A DNA stretch of 64,000 bases, taken from contig CAKTUI010000003.1 in NCBI GenBank assembly GCA_934621385.1, positions 1 through 64,000 on the forward strand, written 5' to 3'. Below are positions 43,197 through 51,758 of this stretch, piece by piece. The notes beneath the pieces are model-generated. The model was not told where the DNA came from, made no database searches, and saw only the letters and a program-made list of their open reading frames with translations. The stretch is from an uncultured Kiritimatiellota bacterium. GTDB lineage: Bacteria > Verrucomicrobiota > Kiritimatiellia > RFP12 > UBA1067. The position numbers and the translations under genes were made by a program. Positions within the stretch are counted from its first letter, which is position 1; every line of letters begins with the position of its first letter.

Positions 43197-43748
43197 TTAT
43201 GCAGCAGCCCTCTTGAGATACTTGTTCGTCTCGAGGAGAACGTCCTCAGACTTGCTTGTGAGCGCACCCTTGTCGTCGAGCAACGCAGTGTCAAGGATCG
43301 CTTTGACAGCCTGCGCCGTCGAAAGAAGAGCGGCCACACGCTTCTTCGATTCGGGCCTGTACTTGGCGAAGTCACAGCCCTCCATGTCGATGATGCTCTC
43401 GAAACTGTAGAGCTGCGGGAACATCAGCGCCTCAAGCTTGATCAGAACCTGCGTGAACAGGTCGGCGCGGCGCGTGATCGCATTGCAGGCCGTCACCATG
43501 ACATTGACCTCCGCCTCCGCCTCCTTGACCTTCGCGATCTCGCCGCCCAGGGCCTTCAGATCGTCGAAGCTGCCGCCCTCGGGGACCGTGACCTGCGGAT
43601 AGGGCTTGCCCTTGAACTTCATCGTCACGTACTTCATGAACAGCAGCGAGAGGATGTAGTTCTTGTACTGCGACGGGTCCATGCCGCCGCGCAGCTTGTC
43701 GCAGCTCGCGTCCAGGGATGAATAGATTTCGTTCTTCTTGATAGCCAT
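43197..43748 (-). CDS. HsdM N-terminal-like protein (stand-alone)
   Basis: A 183-residue protein starting MAIKKNEIYSSLDASCDKLRGGMDPSQYKNYILSLLFMKYVT, which is the N-terminal helical domain of type I methyltransferase subunit HsdM, followed by VPEGGSFDDL. The catalytic methyltransferase half is absent; the frame ends with a helical tail. The upstream gene encodes a methyltransferase domain fused to a specificity-type domain but without this N-terminal part. The two could therefore form a split and re-ordered type I modification complex. GAGAGG lies 10 bases before the start. Confidence 0.75.
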   Translation of the reverse strand: MAIKKNEIYSSLDASCDKLRGGMDPSQYKNYILSLLFMKYVTMKFKGKPYPQVTVPEGGSFDDLKALGGEIAKVKEAEAEVNVMVTACNAITRRADLFTQVLIKLEALMFPQLYSFESIIDMEGCDFAKYRPESKKRVAALLSTAQAVKAILDTALLDDKGALTSKSEDVLLETNKYLKRAAA

Positions 43749-43768
43749 GTTCGTGTTCCTCTCGTAAA

Positions 43769-45547
43769 TCAGTTTTTGGACCCCGCAGTTTCGGCGAAGC
43801 AGTCGGCCGCGTTCGTCGCCAAGATCGCCCCCAGCTCTTCCTTTGCCTGCCCGAGCCGCGTCCGAAGCTCGACCACGCGGCGAACCGCCTCGCGGCACTT
43901 GTCTCCAATTTCCTTCTGCCGATCAAGCGGGAGAACAGGAATCGGCAGCATTTCCAAGCTCTTGTATTGCAGCGTCTTCACCATGTTCCCGACAGCCGAG
44001 TTCCGAAGATACCGCTGGGCGTACTCGTTCTCAAGGCAGGACTTGATGAAGTAGGGATCAGCCCGCGTCGGATCGACCGTCAAGACCAGAACGTTCCCGC
44101 CGGGCAGAAGCGTCTGCCCAGACGCCAATTCAGCAACGGCCACCTTGAAGACCGAGTTGTTCGCCATGACCCGCGTAATCAGCACATCACCATCATGAAC
44201 ACAATAGGACGCGTACTTTTCCGGCACTTCGGAAAGATTCATCAGCACGGCGTCTACCACGCCGTCATTGATGTTTCCCGACGAGACATACCGAATGCCC
44301 GTATCAGCATTCGACACCAAGTCATCAAGTTCCTTTGACGGGATCGCCGCACCGCGCTTCCCGACGCTGATCAACGCGGACAATTGAACACCCTCGCGGA
44401 GTGCCATCGGATCGGCAAAATGCCGCAAGACCGTCAGATTACACGTCTCGTCCAAGAGCGACTTCTTTTCGACCACCGCGCAGATCTCGTCATCGAGCGT
44501 CGTCCCCGTTCCGCTCTCCATGCTCCGCATGATTCTTGCAACGCCGCCGGTCGTGAGGGCATTGTTGCTGCGCCCCTTCTCGCAAAGGTTCCCCGCACGG
44601 ATCATCTTCACGGACTCATTGCCCTCGCTAAACACAACCATGTAGGTCGAAATGGAAGTGTTCGTGAAGAGCTTCGCCGGAAGCTCAATGATCGCCTCGA
44701 CAAGATTGCGCTGGACGAAGTACCGGCGGAACGGTTCGGCCTGCTGCGTGTGCATGGCCGACGGCGGCAGAATCACCACGGCCCGTCCACCCGGCTTCAT
44801 CGCGGCGACTGCGCGAGCGGCAAACAGCCAATCGCTGGCGGCCGACGGCGGGATTTCCGGGAAGTCAGGGAATGCCCTGCGGATGAACTCGCGGACGTTG
44901 TCCTGTTCCGGGAGACCGCGCACCGCAAACGGTGGCTGCGAAAAGACCTTGTCAAACTTGTCCTTCTCGTATGACTGCCCGAAGAAGTCATCCCAGACGA
45001 TCTGCACATCCGCATTGCAGCCATGCATGCTGATCTCTGCCAACGCCGCCAATTCGAGTTTCTTCTCATACCCGACGACGTTGCTCTTCTCACTCCCGGC
45101 TTTTACCTTGGACGCCGCCAGACGAATGAAGTCCCCCGTTCCACATCCGAGGTCCGCCACCGAATCGCCCTCGCCGATCCTCAAGACATCAGAGACCAGC
45201 TCCACGACGGGCAGAGACGAGCCCGATGTCTTGGCAAGTTCAAAACGCTCCCCGTTGACCGCCCTTGCGAAATAACCGCCGAACGAATCAACCGGGAATG
45301 CTGTCAGGAGAGGAAGGTACTCGCCCCAGTGGTCGCCCAGTCGATTGCATATAAAGTCCGACAACTTCTCCGAAACGTGGCCAGCTGCGAGAAGCGCTTT
45401 CAGATCCGTCACCCCGCTGTAACGGGCAGCCAAGCAAAGAACATACGCTCCGCACACAACGGATGTATACGGTACTGCGGTATGCGCCCTCTCGACCACC
45501 ATCAGCGTGGTCTCGATCTTGTTCTGTATCTCACTCAGTTCTATCAC
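43769..45547 (-). CDS. N6-adenine methyltransferase fused to a type I specificity domain
   Basis: A 592-residue protein started at GTG 45547, 5 bases after AGAGGTGA. Residues about 1-120 are helical. About 125-330 is a methyltransferase domain with motif I VADLGCGTGDF and motif IV SQPPF, where the usual Asn is Gln. About 395-575 is an HsdS-like target-recognition domain and coiled region (YVSSGNI, GDVLITRV, LPIPVLPLDRQKEIGDKCREA). Type I systems normally split M and S and use NPPF. No HsdR is nearby. Either it is an altered or inactive modification enzyme used for DNA recognition, or the active site tolerates Gln. Transcribed from a TTGACA-18-TATACT promoter. Confidence 0.8.
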   Translation of the reverse strand: MIELSEIQNKIETTLMVVERAHTAVPYTSVVCGAYVLCLAARYSGVTDLKALLAAGHVSEKLSDFICNRLGDHWGEYLPLLTAFPVDSFGGYFARAVNGERFELAKTSGSSLPVVELVSDVLRIGEGDSVADLGCGTGDFIRLAASKVKAGSEKSNVVGYEKKLELAALAEISMHGCNADVQIVWDDFFGQSYEKDKFDKVFSQPPFAVRGLPEQDNVREFIRRAFPDFPEIPPSAASDWLFAARAVAAMKPGGRAVVILPPSAMHTQQAEPFRRYFVQRNLVEAIIELPAKLFTNTSISTYMVVFSEGNESVKMIRAGNLCEKGRSNNALTTGGVARIMRSMESGTGTTLDDEICAVVEKKSLLDETCNLTVLRHFADPMALREGVQLSALISVGKRGAAIPSKELDDLVSNADTGIRYVSSGNINDGVVDAVLMNLSEVPEKYASYCVHDGDVLITRVMANNSVFKVAVAELASGQTLLPGGNVLVLTVDPTRADPYFIKSCLENEYAQRYLRNSAVGNMVKTLQYKSLEMLPIPVLPLDRQKEIGDKCREAVRRVVELRTRLGQAKEELGAILATNAADCFAETAGSKN

Positions 45548-45575
45548 AAAAATCACCTCTGTCGTTGTGGCGCAT

Positions 45576-45605
45576 AGTATATCACATTTTGCATTGCCGT
45601 GTCAA
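45576..45605 (-). promoter_or_regulatory. Strong promoter TTGACA-18-TATACT
   Basis: Minus-strand TTGACA (45605-45600) and TATACT (45581-45576) with an 18-base spacer lie about 29 bases before the GTG at 45547. It probably transcribes the methyltransferase and the genes after it. It is the best -35 match in the window. Confidence 0.75.
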
Positions 45606-45873
45606 TGGCTATGACTTGCAGATTGTAAAGCAATATAAATCATACATTTCAGTTCGTCGCATCTCAAAGGACAAACTTTTTCGGGACTGAACGCTTTTGG
45701 GCCTCGAAAAACGTGAGCGGAGGCCGGGGCTGCGACTTCAAATCGCTCCTTCGCCGTCACTTGAAAAGGCAAAGAAAGAGCGTTTTATGATAAAGAATTG
45801 TGAAATAGACGGTTGCTATTCGCCCGACATTACGGCATCATGTCAACCGTTGAATCAAACTGGCGAAAAGGAC

Positions 45874-46320
45874 ATGAAAGTAGGCGAACAGCTCAAGCAG
45901 GAACTGGCCGAGTTGCAGGAACTTGACCCTGAAACGCTGCGTCGGAAATACTGTGAGCTAACGGGAGTGAATGCCGCCGTCTTTGGGGCGCGGTTCATGC
46001 AAAGCCGTTGCGCTTACAGCATTCAGCAACGCACCTTGGGCGGATTAACCCCCGCTGAACTTGAAACCCTCGCCTACATTGCCAATCACGATCCGAAGAC
46101 GAACAAGGAACTTCGAGACGCACCGCGCTCGGCAAAGGACAAACGCGGTGTCACGTACAGGCGCGAATATCACGGCAAGCTTTATGAAATGAAGTCGCTC
46201 GGAAACGGACGATACGAATACGAGTCGAAGATCTACACATCTCCGACAGCCGTCGTCCGCGCCATCACGGGCAAGAGCCACTACAACGGCGTCGTATGGT
46301 GGGGCCTCAACCGGGGGTAA
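45874..46320 (+). CDS. DUF2924 protein, partner of the serine recombinase
   Basis: A 148-residue protein. The C-terminal half matches DUF2924 (GVTYRREYHGKLYEMKSLGNGRYEYESKIYTSPTAVVRAITG, then YNGVVWWGL). These proteins regularly precede large serine recombinases in phages and integrative elements; their role is unknown. Start choice: ATG 45874 after AAAAGGAC; the open frame extends upstream (ATG 45787 also possible). It ends 19 bases before the recombinase start. Confidence 0.8.
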   Translation: MKVGEQLKQELAELQELDPETLRRKYCELTGVNAAVFGARFMQSRCAYSIQQRTLGGLTPAELETLAYIANHDPKTNKELRDAPRSAKDKRGVTYRREYHGKLYEMKSLGNGRYEYESKIYTSPTAVVRAITGKSHYNGVVWWGLNRG

Positions 46321-46339
46321 AACGAGAAAGGAGTTCAAA

Positions 46340-48076
46340 ATGAACCACGGGAAAACGATCCGAGTGGCGATTTACACGCGTAAGTCCGTCGAGGATTCAG
46401 AGGAAAAGCAGTTCAACTCCATCGATGCCCAGCGCCAGATGTGCGAGAGTTTCATCGCCGCCAAGGCGGCAGAGGGATGGATTGCCCTTCCCGAACGATT
46501 CGATGACTACGGCTACAGCGGCGGCAATCTCGAACGCCCCGCCTACCAGCGGCTCATGGCGCAATGCGAACAGGGACTCGTCGACAAGATCATCGTCTTC
46601 CGAATCGACCGCATGACGCGCAGCACCAAGGACTTCTGCGAGTTCGACGAGAAGATGAAGAAGCTCGGAGTAGGATTCACCTCCGTCTCCGAGCCATTTG
46701 TCGACACCTCCTCGCCGATGGGCGAGCTGGTCGTGAACCTTCTCGTCTCGTTCGGGCAATGGGAACGCAAGACGATTCAAGAGCGCATTCAAAAGCACTT
46801 CAAGACCGCTCTCGACCAAGGCTTCTTTGTAGGCGGCATACCGCCCTACGGCTACAAGGTCGAGAACCAGACACTCATCCCTGACCCGAAGACGGCGCAG
46901 AACGTCCCACACATTTTCGAGTTGTTTGTCCAGCTCCATTCAGCGAAGAAGGTGGCGGCCAAACTCGCCGAGGAAGGCATCGAACGCTTCCCCGGACGCG
47001 CCTGGACGACGCAGTCGGTCTACAATTGCCTTGGCAACGTCCGCTATGTCGGCGATGCCAACAGCCACGGCAAGATCGTCAAAGGCAAGCAACAGGCGCT
47101 CATCACACGCGAACTTTGGGAGCGTGTCCGCAACCTCGTCAACGCCGCCAAGGGCAGCCGCGAGAAGAAAGAGATGACCCCGGAGGCGGCCGTTTATCAA
47201 GGTCTCATCTTCTGCGGCCATTGCCAGCATCCGATGTCCTACCGCTGGTCGAAGAAAGATACGCTCGGCGTTCGGAAATATCCCTACTTCATCTGCCAGC
47301 AAGATGCCCGCAAGGGTGTTTCAGAATGTCCGATCCGCCATGTCAGCGCAACAACCGTGCAGGAAGCAATCGAACAGGAACTCGAATCAATCATGATGGC
47401 TTCTACAACGATGCTCGTCGCGGCGGCAAACGTCACCCCCTTCACGCCCGAGCAGATCGTCACGGGCTTTCGTCGCCACGGCTTCTGGCAACAGCTGTCG
47501 ACGAACGACAGGAAGGCAATCTACCGTCTCTTCATCCGTTCCGTCACGGTGTTTGAATCGACACTCGACATCCGCGTCAAAATGCCGTGTGACGATGCGC
47601 GAAACGAACTTGTGAAGACTCTCTGCATCCCTGCGACGCCAACCAGCGAATTCGACACGCGCATCGATGCCGACGGATGCCTCTTCATGCGCATCCCGGT
47701 CGCCTTCCGAACGGTGTCCGGGCGCAAGAAGATCGTCCGCACGGACGGCGGCTCGGTCTCGCAGAGACCAACCCAGCACGAGATCAACAACACCCTTCTG
47801 CAGGGAGCGGTTCTCAAGGCAATTGCACGGGCATTCGCATGGTTGCGGCTTATCGACGAAGGCAAGGCGTCCTCCGTCCACGAACTGGCGGATCTCGTCG
47901 AGGAAGACCGCCACTACGTGCGCTATACGCTGCGCCTCGCGTTTCTTTCGCCCCGGATTATTCGCGCTGCGATGACCGGCGACCTGCCAAACGGTTTTTC
48001 GCTGGAGAAAGTCCGCAAGGTCGAAACCGACGATTGGGCAGAGCAGGAGCGGATTCTTGGATTTCCATCAACCTGA
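46340..48076 (+). CDS. Large serine recombinase (site-specific integrase)
   Basis: A 578-residue recombinase with intact N-terminal resolvase domain: catalytic Ser in IYTRKSVED (about 16), conserved Arg in FRIDRMTRS, and QWERKTIQERI. The Recombinase domain (GGIPPYGYKV onward) and the zinc beta-ribbon (FCGHCQHPM, then YFICQQ and CPIRHVSA) follow, and then a long C-terminal region. These enzymes integrate and excise phages and conjugative elements between attP and attB. AGAAAGGAG lies upstream of the ATG. No att site could be assigned. Confidence 0.95.
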   Translation: MNHGKTIRVAIYTRKSVEDSEEKQFNSIDAQRQMCESFIAAKAAEGWIALPERFDDYGYSGGNLERPAYQRLMAQCEQGLVDKIIVFRIDRMTRSTKDFCEFDEKMKKLGVGFTSVSEPFVDTSSPMGELVVNLLVSFGQWERKTIQERIQKHFKTALDQGFFVGGIPPYGYKVENQTLIPDPKTAQNVPHIFELFVQLHSAKKVAAKLAEEGIERFPGRAWTTQSVYNCLGNVRYVGDANSHGKIVKGKQQALITRELWERVRNLVNAAKGSREKKEMTPEAAVYQGLIFCGHCQHPMSYRWSKKDTLGVRKYPYFICQQDARKGVSECPIRHVSATTVQEAIEQELESIMMASTTMLVAAANVTPFTPEQIVTGFRRHGFWQQLSTNDRKAIYRLFIRSVTVFESTLDIRVKMPCDDARNELVKTLCIPATPTSEFDTRIDADGCLFMRIPVAFRTVSGRKKIVRTDGGSVSQRPTQHEINNTLLQGAVLKAIARAFAWLRLIDEGKASSVHELADLVEEDRHYVRYTLRLAFLSPRIIRAAMTGDLPNGFSLEKVRKVETDDWAEQERILGFPST

Positions 48077-48091
48077 CAAAGGAGAACTACG

Positions 48092-48409
48092 ATGAAGATA
48101 CAACGGAACCCCGAACGCATGATCGTCAACTGCGCGGCCCCAGTCGAGGTGGTCGCCAAGGTCAAAACAGCCATAGCCAGACGCATGGTCCCGACGTGGG
48201 TCAGACAAGGCCACAGGACGCACAACAAGATGCGCCCAATGGGGATTTCGACATTCTTCGTCGAGGCCGTAGCCAAGGCCGTTGAAGGCATCGTTCCCTC
48301 TCCAGAGAACGTCGAATGGGCAGAACGGATGATTGCCAAGGGTCGGGAAAATCACGCAATCGCGACGCGGGAACGGTGGGAGAAGCGCAGAGCCAAGCAC
48401 AAGAAGTGA
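48092..48409 (+). CDS. Small basic protein following the recombinase
   Basis: A 105-residue, strongly basic protein (ends ERWEKRRAKHKK) lying 15 bases after the recombinase with AAAGGAG upstream. No family recognised. Size, charge and position would suit a recombination directionality factor or other accessory DNA-binding protein, but this is only a contextual guess. A terminator follows at once. Confidence 0.6.
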   Translation: MKIQRNPERMIVNCAAPVEVVAKVKTAIARRMVPTWVRQGHRTHNKMRPMGISTFFVEAVAKAVEGIVPSPENVEWAERMIAKGRENHAIATRERWEKRRAKHKK

Positions 48410-48424
48410 CGGGCTTCGCAACGC

Positions 48425-48463
48425 AAAGCGGGACGTGTGCAACGACGCACACGCCCCGCTTTT
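48425..48463 (+). terminator. Terminator of the recombinase operon
   Basis: AAAGCGGG (48425-48432) pairs with CCCGCTTT (48455-48462) and inside it GTGTGC pairs with GCACAC. A short T-run ends the stem. Confidence 0.7.
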
Positions 48464-48653
48464 CATTTCTCCATTGCAAATTCCGCATCTCCAAAACGCC
48501 ACTCGGGGGAGAAATTCGGGAGGGGGAAACGGAGAAAACGATCATACCCCCCCTTTCTCCCGTCCCCCTCTGGAGAAATCACCCCCTCCCGCTTCCAACT
48601 CCAAACACCCCCGTAAATTGGGCATTTTCCGCGCACTCCCCAACCCCAACAGA

Positions 48654-48679
48654 AAAGGGAGAAGCGCACTTCTCCCTTT
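48654..48679 (-). terminator. Terminator after tRNA-Val
   Basis: An 11-bp perfect stem (48654-48664 with 48669-48679, loop CGCA on the plus strand) lies 14 bases after the tRNA 3' end. Read on the minus strand it ends in TTTT. Confidence 0.7.
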
Positions 48680-48692
48680 CGCTGTCTGTTAG

Positions 48693-48769
48693 TGGTGGAC
48701 GATGAGGGACTCGAACCCCCGACCTTGACCGTGTAAAGGTCCTGCTCTAACCAACTGAGCTAATCGTCC
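48693..48769 (-). tRNA. tRNA-Val (UAC), CCA encoded
   Basis: The cloverleaf folds by eye. The acceptor stem GGACGAT/ATCGTCC is perfect, the D arm is GCTC...GAGC, the anticodon loop TTTACAC gives anticodon UAC, and the T arm carries TTCGAGT. Discriminator A is followed by genomic CCA. The outer anticodon-stem pair is a G-A mismatch. A TATAAT box lies 18 bases upstream. The stop codon of the oppF-like gene overlaps its 5' end by 10 bases. Confidence 0.93.
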
Positions 48770-49485
48770 TTGCCTGTGGAGTGGGAATTATAGCAAATAT
48801 CCGGAACGGCGGAAAGGAGGTGACGCGTATATTCACTCTTCGGGTGCGCAAAAACCTCCGCCGCATCACCGACATCGACAAAAAGCCCATGTTCCATCAC
48901 ACAAATGCGATCACAGACATTCTTCACAACGGCCAGGTCGTGCGCAATGAGAAGAATGGATAAGCCAAGTTCCCGACGCAAGTCGCGCAGCAAATTCAAG
49001 ACGCGGGCCTGAACCGAGACATCCAGTGCGCTGACCGGTTCATCGGCAATCAGGACTCGCGGCTCACAGGCGAGTGCCCGTGCAACGGAAATGCGCTGGC
49101 ACTGCCCCCCCGACATCTCACGCGGATACTGATCCAGGACAGCGCGCGAAAGTCCCACCAGTTCGAGCAACTGGCTCGGCTCCGAAAACTTCGTCGAATG
49201 CCGAATCTTCAGGACCTCCGAAAGCGTCTGCCGCACGGTCATCCGCGGATTGAGAGAGCCAACTGCATCCTGAAAGACCATCTGCACCGACACATCCGCC
49301 CGACGGATTTCACCCGACGAAGGGCGCTCAATGCCGATGAGCGTTTTCGCAATGGTCGACTTGCCCGAGCCGGACTCTCCGACAATTCCCAGAATCTCCC
49401 CTTCTCGGAGCGTGAAACTCACGCCCTTGACGGCTTCGTATGAGCCGTATCGAACATGCAAATCTCGAACGTCAAAAATGTCCAT
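48760..49485 (-). CDS. Oligopeptide/nickel-type ABC transporter ATPase
   Basis: A 241-residue ATPase of the OppF/DppF type: Walker A GESGSGKST (about 36-44), Q-loop VFQDAVGSLNPRMT, signature MSGGQCQRISVARAL, Walker B VLIADEPVSALD and H-loop AHDLAVV. It is shorter than OppF (about 320), lacking the C-terminal oligopeptide-transporter extension, and ends inside the tRNA gene. No permease or binding-protein gene is in the window, so partners are encoded elsewhere. It is the last gene of the manC-truA-mraY-argH run, 6 bases after argH. Confidence 0.88.
   Translation of the reverse strand: MDIFDVRDLHVRYGSYEAVKGVSFTLREGEILGIVGESGSGKSTIAKTLIGIERPSSGEIRRADVSVQMVFQDAVGSLNPRMTVRQTLSEVLKIRHSTKFSEPSQLLELVGLSRAVLDQYPREMSGGQCQRISVARALACEPRVLIADEPVSALDVSVQARVLNLLRDLRRELGLSILLIAHDLAVVKNVCDRICVMEHGLFVDVGDAAEVFAHPKSEYTRHLLSAVPDICYNSHSTGKDD
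48787..48792 (-). promoter_or_regulatory. tRNA-Val -10 box
   Basis: Minus-strand TATAAT lies 18 bases before the tRNA 5' end, inside the 3' end of the ABC ATPase gene. Confidence 0.5.
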
Positions 49486-49491
49486 GTGATT

Positions 49492-50853
49492 TTACTTCAG
49501 CAGGGCCTTGCACTTTGACGAGAGCGTACGCTCCCGATCCCGAATGTTCTTTGCGAAATCAGCAAAACGCTTCTGATAGACGGAATGATCGATGCCGCCC
49601 GTCGTTCCCTCGTGCGTCTTCGCATTGACGGCAATGTCAGGATCCTCATCCCCGAGACGCTCAAGGTGGTCGCGAACCTCATGATAGGCATCGCGCCAAG
49701 GCGTACCCCCAGAGACCATTCGCAGGGCGACGTCAGTGGCGAAGACACCTGGCGTAAACGCCGCACGACATCTTGCCGCATCAACCGAAAGCCCCGCGAC
49801 AACTTTTGCAAGGATGCGCAGTGTCGTACGGGTAATGTCGAGGCCCTTCATGTACAGCCACTTGCAGTCCTGAAGGTCACGATTGTAACCGCCCGGCATC
49901 GCATGGAGCAGTGAGAGCGCGGCGGTCTGAAGGCCAAGGACCTGAGCCGCCTTCGAACGCATCAACTCAAGGACATCCGGATTGAACTTCTGCGGCATAA
50001 TCGATGAACCCGTGCAATACTCACGCGGCAGTTTGAAATAGGCAAACTCCGGCATGGAGAAAAGAATCATATCCTCCGCAAGGCGCGAAAGAACCGCCAT
50101 GAGCTGTGCCAAAGCCGACAGGAGTGCCGCCTCGCACTCGCCGCGTGCCATCGACGCACCAAAACAGTTGTGAATCGTGCGGGAGAAACCAAGCAAGTCC
50201 GTTGTCCGCTGACGATTCAGCGGCAAGGGAACGCCATAACCCGCGGCACTTCCAAGCGGATTGAGGTCTGCGAGGCGATAGGCCGCTTCAAGATTCTCCA
50301 GCTGATCGGCAATCATTTCTGCATGACCTGTCGCCCACATCTCAACAGTCGAAGGCATCGCCGGCTGAAGATGCGTCCGTCCAACAAGGGGAATGCGGCC
50401 CGCTTTCTTGCCCAGTCGGCAAAGCGTCTCAACCAATGCGAGGACTTCGCCCTCCGTCTTCAGAATCTCGTCCTTCATGTGTAGGCGCACGTCAACGGCG
50501 ACCTGGTCATTGCGTGAGCGCCCCGTATGAATCTTCTTTCCAAGGTCGCCCAGCCGCTCCGTCAGCATCCGTTCGACCGCCATGTGCACATCCTGGTCGT
50601 CCTCGCGGATGACGAACTTACCGTCCTGCGCGAGCGCGACAATCCGACCAAGCTCCTTGCGGACTTTCGCCGCCTCGGCCTTTGTCACAACAGGACGCTT
50701 CAGCTTCATTTCGGAAAGCATCGTCACGTGCGCAGCCGTGCCCATGCAGTCCCAGACGGCCAGGCGAAGGTCAAGGACGGGATCATCACCCACCGTATAA
50801 TCCAACACATCCGGATCAATCCGATTGTCTGTTATCGTCCTTTTCGTCTTCAT
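49492..50853 (-). CDS. argH: Argininosuccinate lyase
   Basis: A 453-residue enzyme of the fumarase/aspartase superfamily that splits argininosuccinate into arginine and fumarate, the last step of arginine synthesis. Visible signatures: HTGRSRNDQVAVDVRL (about 112), the catalytic His region VGRTHLQPAMP (about 157), and the signature loop GSSIMPQKFNPDVLEL (about 280-295) with catalytic Ser. Normal length. Its ATG overlaps the upstream stop (ATGA). No other arginine gene is adjacent, so it sits in a mixed housekeeping operon. Confidence 0.97.
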   Translation of the reverse strand: MKTKRTITDNRIDPDVLDYTVGDDPVLDLRLAVWDCMGTAAHVTMLSEMKLKRPVVTKAEAAKVRKELGRIVALAQDGKFVIREDDQDVHMAVERMLTERLGDLGKKIHTGRSRNDQVAVDVRLHMKDEILKTEGEVLALVETLCRLGKKAGRIPLVGRTHLQPAMPSTVEMWATGHAEMIADQLENLEAAYRLADLNPLGSAAGYGVPLPLNRQRTTDLLGFSRTIHNCFGASMARGECEAALLSALAQLMAVLSRLAEDMILFSMPEFAYFKLPREYCTGSSIMPQKFNPDVLELMRSKAAQVLGLQTAALSLLHAMPGGYNRDLQDCKWLYMKGLDITRTTLRILAKVVAGLSVDAARCRAAFTPGVFATDVALRMVSGGTPWRDAYHEVRDHLERLGDEDPDIAVNAKTHEGTTGGIDHSVYQKRFADFAKNIRDRERTLSSKCKALLK

Positions 50854-51758
50854 TTTCTCATCAGTCCTTTCAGTTTTTCATCCGCCTCGGACAAGAGACG
50901 CGCCAATTCAATTTCGGTTTTCTTAAATCGTGCAAGTTCCATCAGGAAAGACGAATAGGCCTCTGCAACGGATGCCAACTCCTCGCCGCGTCCACCTCCG
51001 AAGATTGCGACCTGCCGTGACTTGACGAACGCGGCAAGCCGCACGCTCGGATCGGTCTTCGCATGGAGAATGGCCTCGGCAAACGTGCAGGAGTCGTACT
51101 TTCCACAAAAAGGCAACGCATAGGCCATGGGATAAAGGCGAAGCCGCGAGGCAAACGTGAGGACATCGTCCTGTGCCGCGACCCCCGGCTTGAGAACCTT
51201 TCGCTGGAGTTGGAGATAGTCCTCGTCACTCTTCCCCGGCGCATAACTGCCGCGCTCGCGCCAGTCCGCAAGTTCCGCCCGTTCCTCCGCAACGCGCAAG
51301 TCAGGGTTCGCCGCCACCAGTGCCGCATACGCGGTCGCATCGTCAATCACCTCATTCTTCACCGCGAGGTAAAAAGCCCGAATAACCGACAACTGAAAGG
51401 AGCGAAGATCCGCCGCCCCCGGGGCTGGCAAGTAAATCCGTGCATACCGGTCCCCACTCGAACGCGTGGACGACCTCATCACGACATTCGTCACATTCGT
51501 CCGAATGTCGCCGATATGGATGACGATTCCTGGCTCCGAAAATCGCGGCAATTTCAGGGACTGCGCCGATGCCAGCGAACGGCAGACATCGGCGGCCGCA
51601 CCTGCCACAGAACCCATGAACTCGCGCCGCATATCAGCCGGACAATCCCCATAGACCCGAACCAACCCATCACATTTCGTCATGGGAGCGGCACGCAGGC
51701 GATCAACGAGTTCCGCTCGCGTCAGTGCAAGAAGCAAGATGGATGCCAAGACCGTCAT
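50850..51758 (-). CDS. Exported hypothetical protein in the mraY-argH operon
   Basis: A 302-residue protein with an N-terminal signal (MTVLASILLLALTRA). The longer open frame upstream overlaps mraY and is rejected, because the ATG at 51758 is coupled to the mraY stop (TGATG). The body is alpha/beta with IVIHIGDIRTNVTNVV, a central ALPFCGKYDSCTFAEAILHA and a helical tail. No domain is recognised. Position between mraY and argH suggests a periplasmic or envelope role, which is inference. Confidence 0.7.
   Translation of the reverse strand: MTVLASILLLALTRAELVDRLRAAPMTKCDGLVRVYGDCPADMRREFMGSVAGAAADVCRSLASAQSLKLPRFSEPGIVIHIGDIRTNVTNVVMRSSTRSSGDRYARIYLPAPGAADLRSFQLSVIRAFYLAVKNEVIDDATAYAALVAANPDLRVAEERAELADWRERGSYAPGKSDEDYLQLQRKVLKPGVAAQDDVLTFASRLRLYPMAYALPFCGKYDSCTFAEAILHAKTDPSVRLAAFVKSRQVAIFGGGRGEELASVAEAYSSFLMELARFKKTEIELARLLSEADEKLKGLMRK

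Larger units (their letters stand above)
27103..48463. mobile_element. Putative mobile/conflict island (limits approximate)
   Basis: The block unites a large serine recombinase with DUF2924 partner, FtsK-like ATPase, methyltransferase modules, a giant RHS protein with membrane-protein partners and a SMEK/HNH/protease cluster. It is bounded by decayed genes on the left and by tRNA-Val plus a core operon on the right. Base composition changes several times inside it, so it may be a composite of several insertions. No terminal direct repeat could be found by eye; limits are set by gene content only. Confidence 0.4.

Noticed and set aside
26910..48500. Possible att direct repeat (CTCCAAAAACGCC near 26910, CTCCAAAACGCC near 48490)
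   Set aside because: The match is short and imperfect with no supporting flanks; chance is likely.
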